DNA from: Verrucomicrobiota bacterium
GTDB taxonomy: Bacteria; Verrucomicrobiota; Verrucomicrobiia; Chthoniobacterales; UBA6821
DNA length: 11,701 nucleotides
NCBI GenBank assembly: GCA_016871655.1
Contig: VHCR01000027.1
Coordinates: 1-11,701, forward strand
Reading direction: 5' to 3'
Shown: piece after piece, positions 1-9,800 of the stretch
Position numbering within the stretch: the stretch's first letter is position 1
Layout of the letters: every line of letters starts with the position of its first letter
Made by a program: the position numbers and the translations under genes
Notes under the pieces: generated by a model
Database searches by the model: none
What the model was told of the DNA's origin: nothing
Seen by the model: only the letters and a program-made list of their open reading frames with translations

Positions 1-228
1 AATAACCACACTTAACAATCCTTTTGATTCAGCATCCAAACGAACCTTTCTCAACAATACTGTTTTTCCAACCCCTCTTAATCCATATAGAATGAAACTT
101 CTTGCTGAACGTCCATTTTTAATCCGATCTAATGCTATTGAAACGCGTTCTATGAGAACATCACGTCCAGCAAGCTCAGGAGGGGGAGTTCCCGCTCCTG
201 GAGCATAAGGGTTATTTCTTGGATCCAT
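1..228 (-). CDS. AAA-type ATP-binding protein, N-terminal 76 residues (partial)
   Basis: The reading frame starts at ATG 228-226 and stays open to the window edge, so only the N-terminus is visible. The protein begins MDPRNNPYAPGAGTPPPELA, followed by GRDVLIERV and then a clear Walker A motif GLRGVGKT at about residues 50-57. This opening (a Pro/Gly-rich leader, a 'GR-x-x-L/I' stretch, then the P-loop) is typical of stand-alone AAA/Orc-like ATPases of roughly 350-450 residues found widely in bacterial accessory DNA. They are predicted to bind and hydrolyse ATP, and their cellular role is mostly unknown. Walker B and sensor motifs would lie outside the window. No strong Shine-Dalgarno sequence precedes the start. 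The gene points the same way as the ParA remnant 132 bases upstream, but that gap makes an operon uncertain. The family call is firm; the function is open. Confidence 0.8.
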   Translation of the reverse strand, partial: MDPRNNPYAPGAGTPPPELAGRDVLIERVSIALDRIKNGRSARSFILYGLRGVGKTVLLRKVRLDAESKGLLSVVI

Positions 229-360
229 TTATAAGAAGTTTTTGGAGTTTTTGTTAAATGCGCATAACTCGATAAACTTTATATAACTGGCAATATCATT
301 TTTTTAAAGTCCTATTTTTTCCTAATCGCATTTTTCTGTCAAAGAACGTAAGACCTCGAA

Positions 361-672
361 TTATCGTACGAAGTTTTTAGAATTGTTTGAAGTCTGACTC
401 CATGTTTCCGAGAGATCCTTTAGATCTTCTTTTGTCGGTCTAGGTTGAGTATCAATAACAATATGCTCAAACTCACGGGAAAGGCGAACGCCTTGTTTTT
501 CATCAACAACTTTAAATGGAAACCCTTTGCGGCGATTCCAGCTTGTAGCACTCCGATTAGGATCTCCATCGATGAGTAGGGTAGGGGTTTGTTCGTGCAG
601 AATAGCTGCCAAGTGAACAGCTGTCGTTGTTTTTGCCTGACCGCCTTTGAAACTTGCAACAGTAATAATCAT
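361..672 (-). pseudogene. parA: truncated ParA-family partition ATPase
   Basis: The 103-residue frame from ATG 672-670 opens with MIITVASFKGGQAKTTTAVH, the deviant Walker A region of ParA/MinD ATPases. LLIDGDPNRSA (Walker A', about residues 32-42) and IVIDTQPRPT (Walker B region, about 71-80) follow. ParA proteins of this class are normally about 200 residues and segregate plasmids or chromosomes by ATP-dependent binding to DNA. Here the similarity ends near DLKDLSE (residue 89), and a short unrelated tail runs to the stop codon at 361-363. The C-terminal half is missing, and I did not find it in the other minus frames down to position 229. The glycine before the catalytic Lys is Ala (A13 in KGGQAKTT), which should impair nucleotide binding. 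No ParB gene is nearby. It is most likely a decayed remnant of a plasmid or integrated element; a functional short ParA-like protein is less likely. Confidence 0.75.
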
Positions 673-705
673 CTGAATACTTAGATTTGTGAATGTTTAG
701 AATTT

Positions 706-723
706 CAAATATTTAAATATTTG
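706..723. repeat. perfect 18-bp palindrome in the divergent intergenic region
   Basis: The sequence caaatatttaaatatttg is identical to its own reverse complement over all 18 bases. It lies 34 bp upstream of the ParA remnant (minus strand) and 107 bp upstream of the giant RHS gene (plus strand), directly beside two TATAAT boxes. ParA-family genes are often autoregulated through operators in this position, so an operator is plausible. It is pure A/T except at the ends, so chance symmetry in AT-rich DNA cannot be excluded. Confidence 0.5.
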
Positions 724-737
724 TATAATTGTATAAT
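724..737 (+). promoter_or_regulatory. two tandem TATAAT boxes, possible -10 elements
   Basis: Two exact TATAAT hexamers occur at 724-729 and 732-737, eight bases apart, about 95-105 bases upstream of the RHS start codon and touching the palindrome at 706-723. I could not find a convincing -35 hexamer 16-18 bases upstream of either, so a sigma70 promoter is only suggested. TTGAAT at 768-773 is another weak promoter fragment, without a good -10 partner. The whole 673-829 stretch is strongly AT-rich. Confidence 0.25.
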
Positions 738-829
738 TTCAAGTATTTTTCCATCAATACTTAAAAATTGAATTTACAATTTTTTGGTTTGAATATTTAT
801 TCTGCGCACAGGCCATTTACAAAAAAGTC

Positions 830-892
830 ATGCTAAAAAAACTTTTTAGTTTCTTAATGATGTACCTAATGTTGGTTTTTATTGGGTATGGA
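830..892 (+). other. signal peptide of the RHS protein
   Basis: Residues 1-21 show a basic start (K3, K4), then a hydrophobic run of about 15 residues (LFSFLMMYLMLVFIG) and a small/polar junction around G19-S23. This is a Sec-type signal sequence, probably cleaved near GYGES. C27 lies in SNVNC, which does not match a lipobox, so a lipoprotein is not supported. The exact cleavage site cannot be fixed by eye. Confidence 0.75.
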
Positions 893-3800
893 GAATCTAA
901 TGTAAATTGTCTTGTTATACCAAACAACGACTTCAATAATGAAAAGGAAATTGTTGATCGTATTGCAGAGAAAAATTTTACCATTGTTTTAAAAAGAGAT
1001 GGAACGGTTTGGGGATGGGGAAAAAATGAGCATGGTGAATTGGGAATTGGTGCAACTTCCGAGCAGATTCACAGCCAGATCCAAACAACTTCTGGGCTAT
1101 TAGATCATGTGATCAATATTAATTATGATGGCGCGACGGTTGTGGCAACACGGGATGATGGGAGTGTTTGGAAAAGTAGTGATGAGAAAAAGCAGATTCT
1201 TTTTTCACGTGATGGAGCATCAAGTGAGCTTAGGGTGCAGCAGGGAAAAACAACCAATCATGACAAGGGCGATGAGAACTGGGATGTATCTTGGAATAAT
1301 AAGATGCTGCAAGAAATGGAGAATGGAGTAATGCCCTCAGCAACATCAGGAAAATCTTCTTCATTGATGATGACATCAGCACCATTAAATCAGACAGCAT
1401 CGAACGAGCCACAAGAACCGTTTTTACTTTCGCTGACGGCTTCAGGCCCCTATCGAGATCCAGCAAATATAGAATTGGTTGCCCATGTCACTCCTTGTGA
1501 TAAGGCAACCAGAGTTGTGTTTTGTTGTAATGGAAAAATTTTTAATAATAACACGATGGTATTGACTCAGATTCAACAACCACCTTATGAATGTAATGTG
1601 ACTCAGTGTTTAGGCGGATCTTTGCCTGAAGGACATTATAGATTTGAAGCGGTAGCTTATGATCAAGATGGAAAGAGTGCTTCAACTGCATTGGAAGTCA
1701 ATATTCTTCCATCAAATAGATACGATCGAGGATGTAGTATTTTTTATAGCTATCTTTCTTCAATCATTGCCCTTGATTTTGAAGAAGGGGTTTTTCTCGA
1801 CCTTCGTTCTCCGTATACAAGGCAGTTTTATTCTCCTAATGGAATCGATCCTAATAATAATTTTGCGTTGCGTTATCCTCAAGGGTATCCATGGTTCCTA
1901 AGGACAGCAGCTGATCCCAATGCGAACAAAGAACCATGTTACCATCTCCGCGTTACAGAGACACAGGGTGATAAAGAACAATTCGATGTTGTTGCTGTTA
2001 ATGAGGTGCCTATGTTACATGGAATGGTCACTGGAGATGCACCGCCGATGGTGGCCTTTGGAAAGGCAGGTGGCAGAAAAAAGCTTTTTGTAGGGCAGTC
2101 TTATCGATTTGGAATTAATGCAGGAGGACAGGCAGCCAATTTTTTTCCAAGAAATTTTTCCAATGATAAAGATATAAAAATAGAAGTTTATGACAAAGAA
2201 AGCTTTTTGCGTGGAGCTATCAATGTGGCCCCCATTTTAACTAAAACAATTTCTCTTCCAACAACCAATAATGTTGATGAATGGAATAAGTTTAACAATG
2301 AAGGATTCATTAAAGAATTTCATATTTTTGAGCCTTGTGGCGATAAGACAATCGATTTTAATACACAGATTCAATATTTACCAGAATTAGGAACCTGGGG
2401 AATTGATACAACATACTCTTTGATTTTAACTCATCGAGCAGGAAATGATTGTTTTTATTATAAAGTCAGTGTTATGGGAGTAACTCAGTCTCGTCCACCA
2501 GCAAGCACCGTTTTTTTTATGGCTTGTAATCAAGCAAGTGATCCAGCTTACAACCTTAGTTATACACTTGATTTCGAAAATCCTCCTTCTTGGGGTGCAA
2601 CTTTTATTAATGAGCCACATTTTCAAACAATCCCTCTCCCCAGCTCTTATCAAGGTAAAAGCGTTGATGAATTGCTTCATCAAACCAAGCCAGTGAGCGA
2701 TGCATTGCCAAACCCGTTTATATTTTTATTACTATACCACTACAATCTGGAGAAACTGGACAACAGTCCCGAATTAAAAAGTCATCCTGAATTAGATCAG
2801 CTTGTTGAGGATTATGGAAAAGATCCAATGGCATTGGCCAATTATGTTCTCAATGAAATCGAATTAACTGATGCGATTGGTTATAATGTAACGGGCAACG
2901 TTAATGATACCTCCATCAATCCTCAAGGTGTCAGTCGTGATGCGCTTGGAACTTATTTGGAAGGTCAAGGATCACCTGCTGAGCAGTGTGCACTATTAAT
3001 TTATTTGCTACGCAAAGCAGGATATCCCGCTGCTTATGCTTTTCCTGAGCACAATCAAATGCTGATGTTTGATGAACAGTTGAGTAAGCTATTGCAAATG
3101 CAAATTCGTGGAGCCACTACTGCAATAGGATCACCGGCAGATAAAATTCCAGAACTCATTCCTGTTAACTATCCTTGGGTGGTAGCCTACATCGATGGCA
3201 AATGGGTTCATTTGTTTCCATGGTTAAAAGATACCTCGATAACGGAGGGAAAAGATATTTGGAATTACTTTCCAGATGGATATCAAAATGGACTTCAGTG
3301 GCTCACTCATTATCTGCTCAACGATCCTGAACTTCGTAGTCTTAGCAAAAAAGATAATCTTGGAACTCTTTTTAAAATCTATGCACAAAATAAGTTGGCA
3401 GAAGCTGGATTGAGCTTTGATGACGTAGGAATGAAGATTTTTAATCATCGCCACTACTATGCAACTTGGGAGGAGTTTCCTCGCCCTTGGCAAACGCCCC
3501 TTATTTCTATAAAAAATATCGCTCAGAATTTAGACGTTAATCAAAATGCACCGGAATTAACTTCAGCACTCCAATATATTTTTGATTTGATTTGGATTGG
3601 TGTTTTTAGTGATCGAGAAGGAAAAAGTACCCGTCATCCTGGAAGCAGCATCCTTCGTGATCCAGTGGAAGGAGATCCTACAATTTCAACGGGATGGTTA
3701 CGTCTAGCTGATCTTCACAATAGACGTTTGCTGCTTCGACATAAGCAGCAGCTTGAGTTTATCTACGAAAGAGACTATTCCAGCCCTGGAGCGTTTCGTG

Positions 3801-6800
3801 CTAGCGAAAACAAGATAAAATATTCTAACGAGGGATTCAAAATGATTCTTTCTCTAGAAGCGTATGATAGTTCTTCAGATAGCCGCGATACAGCAACAAC
3901 CTATAGCTTTAATGATGGGAAAAATCCTGATCCAGGTAATCTGCGGAGTCGGCAAGAAACATCTGTAGATTTATACACGACTAATGATGAGTATAACGAT
4001 AATGTTCTTTGGTTTCAATTGCTGCATTACCGACACATACAAGTACAGGCAATAGAATCACACCAAAATTTGAAAGCGTATCCCAATCAATTCCCAGGTG
4101 TGGGAGAAGTGACAACGATTGAAGATTGTCGTCCATTATTTAAAGGCGATATGGCTGTGCTCAATTTGAACTACGGACGAGTAACCTCCAAAATGCAACA
4201 ATTTGAAGCGCAAAAATATTGGAATTACCAACAGTATGTTGCAACGCATCCTCAAGATCCCATTAACCCAGAACTGGCTACAGGACAGCTTCTCCAGATT
4301 ATGGGTCAATCCTATTATTATAAGCTGACTCAGTTTCGTGATTTTCTACAGCCACTGTTAAAGGTGCACTGTACCACAACTATTGCTCATGGTTTGACAA
4401 AATTAAGTTCTGTGCGTAATAGCGATGGAACAATAATGCTGATAAAAAATGCTCTTGGAGTTCCAGATCTTAAACTTGCCTACCCCAATGTTGATATGTC
4501 ATTTCAAGATGTTGCTTTCGTTAATCCGTGCAGCATTCATTCTGATTCAGGGGATGTTGATCTGCGTTACCTTGATGCAATGCAGTTGGCAGTTGGTGAC
4601 GGGTCAGCTAATGAACATCAGATCATCAATGAATTTTTTGGGCAAGATGCTGCAATTTCAACAGTCAGATTGCTTGATATTGCTCAAGGATGGACACCAG
4701 AAACAGCTAAGGCTTCACATCCAGGAAGTGGGATTGTGAGGCTTACTAAAGAAAATTACTTATATGAGGGAGCTCAAGGTTATAATGCCACAGCTTATGG
4801 TCAGTTTAAAAATCAATCACTCGCTCAATGGAATGCAAGTTTTTGGGGGACTGTAGAAAATATTTTTGGTGATTCAAAGTATTATCCGGATTTTAGTGCT
4901 GCATTTATTACACCAATGCCTGTGACTGCGGTTGGACAGAGAGGTCAGCCTTTTACTGGAGTTGGAGCGATGGTGTTAGGTATGGGTAATTATGGAGCCT
5001 ACATTTCAGGTAACATGATCCTCACCCATGGAGGATCTGGGGGAGCTGTCAATTATGATATTCCTCAAAACGATCCGCCACCGGCTTGGGTTAGTGGAGG
5101 ATCGCTCAATCTGACTGACGATGGAGCTGTTTACAACAACGTTGCAGCCAATGTCGTCAATGATGGCAATGTGAATTATTATGACAATAGTGGAACATTC
5201 AACAATTTTGATGTTGCTAACAACCAAGTTGTCAGTGGCAATGTACAACTAGATCCTCAAGAGCAAGAAAATCTTAATTTCTACCAACAGATCGTAAGTG
5301 GTGGTGGGCAGAAGGGCAATCCTCAGCCCGTTAGCTCTTCGGGAGAAGAAGCAGCGGCTCTTCTGGAAGACCAGGCGAATCGAGGGGATACAGGAAACAC
5401 CTCATTTTACAGCAGTATCGGATCCTATTGTTCTAATTTTGTTTATGATCCTGTGAGTGTCGTAACGGGAGAATTTTATATCAACGCACTTGATTTAAAA
5501 TTGAATGGGCCGATGCCGCTGGAAATTAGGCGGAGCTACAGCTCTCAAAATCAAGCGAATAATAATTTCGGTTATGGATGGAAGCTCAGTTATTTTCCTT
5601 ATCTCATGCTTTCGAGTGATAGCGACACCATGCCTTCGTTGATCTACGCTGCCGAGATGGATGGTTCGGTCATTGCGTATCGGCGTCAAGGAGAGGAGAG
5701 CTCAACTACCTGGATTCCTAATGCGGCTGACAATCCCAATTTGACAAACATGGCTGATGGCTCTCCTGGAGCTAGCAAAAATCTTTTCAATAATCGCATC
5801 ACGCAACAAAAAGAGGGTGATGTGATTATCTATACATTAGCAGGAGTTGATGGGAGTATTCGTACATTCAAAACGCTCTCTTTCCCTGTTGTCGGCTCGG
5901 ACTCGCTTAACCGCACTAGGCCTTATCTGCAAAGTTGGAAAGATAGTCAAGGCAACAACTACACTTTCAATTTTAGCAATGACAAGACAACACCTGATTA
6001 CGGACAACTTGTAGTTATTTCTTCGAGTAATGGAAATAGCATTCATTTTCACTACGATACCAAGGGGCATATCATTCAAGCTTTCACTCATGATGGAAGG
6101 ATTTTAAAATACGAATATAGCGCGCAAGGTGACCTCATCAAAGTGACTTTGCCTGATGCTTCGATCATCACGTACGACTATGAAAAAACGCCGAACCCTT
6201 CTGGTAAAGGAAGCTACTCAACGCATTTAATAGTTAAGGAAACAACACCAGGAGGTCGTATATTAAAAAATAGCTATGACTCACAGCGCCGCGTTCTGAC
6301 TCAAGCTGCGACCGTTGGAACAAGTCCAACGCCGACACTCAGTGCAACCTTTAGGTATGATAACAACGCTAACGCAGACAAGACGCTCACTGGAACAACA
6401 AAAGTTACCGACGTTAATAAAAACATAACAACATATACCTATGCCAATAGTCAGACCACGAGCATCACTTATCCTCAAAACGACAACGGCAGTGCTCCTA
6501 CGATAACACAAGAATGGTGCAGCGATGGTGGCTATCCCAGAAGCTTGAAAAAACGAACTGATCGTCGCGGTTTAGTAACCGAATATCAATACGACACGGC
6601 AGGCAATCTTACAAGTCGCAGCATCACTGGAGATCTGACTGGAAAAGGTGGAAGCGACACGGCAACGACAACTTTTTCTTACAATAATAGTAACTTTCTT
6701 ACTTCCATTACCGATCCTGTTGGACGAGTAGCAACTTATTTCTACAACGATAGCCAACATCCTTACAGTCCAACCTCCATTCTCACCTCGTCTGGTGGAA

Positions 6801-9800
6801 AAACGATCGGTTCTATTGAAATTCAATACACCAACGTGGGAGGAGCCTACGGACTTGTTTCTAGCATTACTAAAGATAAAAGTGTTACCAGTTACGGTTA
6901 TGATGCTCATGGATTTCTTGCCTCACAAACAATCACAACTGGAACAGAAGATCCTTCAGTCACAACAAACTACCGGAGCAACCAGCGAGGAGAAATTGTT
7001 TCAGAAACCGACAGTATTGGCCGCACTAAAAAATATTCCTATGACGCTTTAGGAAGAGGCACTGGCATTGAGATCTACGATGCTAAAAATGAGCTTATCG
7101 ATTGGCATTTCAGTTATTACAATGGAAATGGAGACATCATTTGGGAGCAAGGAGCTCATTTCAATCCAGTCGATTATCTTTACAACGACTATGATCGCGC
7201 TGGACATCTCATACATCAACTCTCTTGGCTCGCCCAAGCAGCCTCAGATGGGAGTAGTGTGACTAGCGCTGGTGCTGCTGAAACAAGTTACACTTATGAT
7301 GGGCAAGGAAATTTAATTTCCATTACCGACCCTAATGGCCACATCACCAGCAGGAGCTACGATGCACTTGGTGAGATGACAAAACGAAGCAGTGGCAACG
7401 GATTGGCTGAGGAGGCATTTAGTTATAACCCAGGCGGAGACATTATCAGATATACAACTCCTTTAAATGGAGAAGAAACCTTCACCTACACCTCGCTAGG
7501 CCAGATAAAAAGTGTCACTCATGCTGATGGCACAACTGCGAGCTATCATTACGACCTTGATAGGCGCCTCACGGAGGAGACTCTTGCTAATGGGAGTAGT
7601 TGGAAAACGAACTATGAAGATGCTGAGCGAAGAGTCACACGGACTTTTTGTGATGCCAAAGGAGCAGTGTTGGCGACCGAAAGCCAAGCTTATGATGCGA
7701 GAGGCAATGTCGTAGAGGATAAAGATCGCAATAACAATATCTGGACGATGACCTATGATGGACTCAATCGTCTTAAAACCAAACAAGGCCCAACCGGTGA
7801 GACTACTCAGCAAAGTATTCACTACACCTATCCTCGGCCCGATTGCATAACGACTCTAAATGAAGCTGGAGAATCGAGTAATAATTTTACAGATGCTCTT
7901 GGTAGAGTCATTCAAGCAACTATTTTCAACGCCGATGGAAGCATTGCCAAAAGTATTAGCAATCAATATAGCCTCGATCATTATAACGTCACTACGACGA
8001 CAGGGATTGGAAACAATGCTATCGTGACAACAATTTCTTATGATACAACTGGTCATCCAATCCTCATAAAATGGGCCGATGGGAGCTGTCAACTCAACAG
8101 TTACGATACTTGTGGTAACAAAACTTCTTTCCGTGATGAGCAAGGAAAAGTCACAAGCTATACCTACGATGCACTCAATCATCTTGCCTCAGAAACACTG
8201 CCCGGAGGAGGTGTTATCAAGTACACTTATAATCCGTTAGGAGAGCTCTTATTGCGTGAAATGCCTCAAAATATTACTGAGCAAAATGAGTACAATATTG
8301 CTGGGCAAAAAATAAAATCTTCTCTCCTTGGTTCTGATCACAAAGAAACGCTTAACTATCAATACCAATACGAACAAGGTCTTCTTAAATCGATTAACGA
8401 TCCGCGTGGTTTTATCACATCCATTGAATATGATGCTTGGCAGCATCCGATAAGCCGGACTTCTAGCGGTTCCTCAATCCCCGAGCAAAATCAAACAACA
8501 ACCTACGTCTATAACTTGGACGGTCAAGTCACCTCGGTGGACCAACATTACAATGATGGCTCCACAGGCCCATCTACTCTTGTTTCCAGAGATTATAATG
8601 CTTATAGAGAGTTGATATCTGAAACAATCTCTCTGAATGGAAAAGCAATTGTCTCATGGCAACAAACATGGGATCAAGCAGGAAGACGTACGGGACTAAA
8701 TTGGAAGTTAAAAGAAGGAAAAGGAGCTCAATATCAATTTAGCTACAATGCGTTAGGACTTCCGACCTCAGTGAGCAACATTACGGGCGTCTGCAAATAT
8801 ACTTATGGAAATCAAGGACTGCTCTTTTCTAAAACAACGCCCACTACAACCGAAACCGTTACGAGGGATAAACGAGGGCGCGTTATTAATCTCAATCTTC
8901 AAAATGATCTAGGAATTATTTTAGGCGAACACCTAGATTGGAACTATAATAATAAACTTAAGAACTACAATATTCTCAACAACCGACTGGGAATAACCAT
9001 GGAATCACGCTCCTACGGATATGACTTACGTGATCGATTGATCAAAGAACCATATTGTTTAAAAAATTCTATCAATCAGATGCTTCACGATGGGACGACA
9101 ATCGTCAACTATGACTTTGATCAAGAGCCGCTGGTGACTGGTTCTAGCAACCTCAATGGCATAGGAGCAAGAACTGATGCCTACATTGGAACCCAAGCTG
9201 TGAACGAAGTCATTCATCAAGATTCTTTCCAAAGATTGATAGAAAATAGCATCTTGAAAAACGATGGAAGCATCGAAGAAATCAACACTCAATATGACGA
9301 AGCCGGGAACGTATTGAACCAAGGTTCTCAGAACTTCATTTGGGATAGTTTTGGAAGACTAGTTGAAATCAACAAAAATAATTCAATTTGGAAAACCATC
9401 TACGATGGTCTTGGAAGGCGTATTCAAACAGAATCTCAGAGCAACATTGTCAATTATTACTATGATCCTGAAGTTGAATTTTTGGAACTTGGACATAGCA
9501 TCAATGGGAATCATACGTGGAACCTCTACGGCCTGGATCGGAGTGGGAGTTACGGTGGGGCGCAAGGAATAGGTGGATTAGAAGCTGCTTATATTGAAAA
9601 CACAGGTTTCATCTACAACACCGTTAACAATTACTTTGGAGATACTGTTGGCATCGTTGCCCCAACGTATCACAATCCTGCGCCATACTCGGGCATTGTC
9701 GGAGGCTACGGCCCCATGCCCGGAAGCGACGTCAACCACGACCTCAAACCCCAATGGCGTGGGCATTACATCGATGACACCGGTTTGTACTACATGGGAG

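Noticed and set aside
229..405. Missing C-terminal half of ParA in another frame
   Set aside because: Reading the minus strand in the other frames gives no ParA-like residues and hits stop codons, so a simple frameshift does not explain the truncation.
420..659. 79-codon open frame on the minus strand overlapping the ParA remnant
   Set aside because: It is an out-of-frame reading of the ParA coding sequence and has no family features.
830..920. Lipoprotein signal for the RHS protein (Cys27)
   Set aside because: The residues before Cys27 (SNVN) do not fit a lipobox and the Cys is too far from the hydrophobic core.
830..2770. Type VI secretion RHS effector (PAAR domain)
   Set aside because: The N-terminus has a Sec-type signal peptide, RCC1-like and Ig-like parts and no PAAR-like motif.
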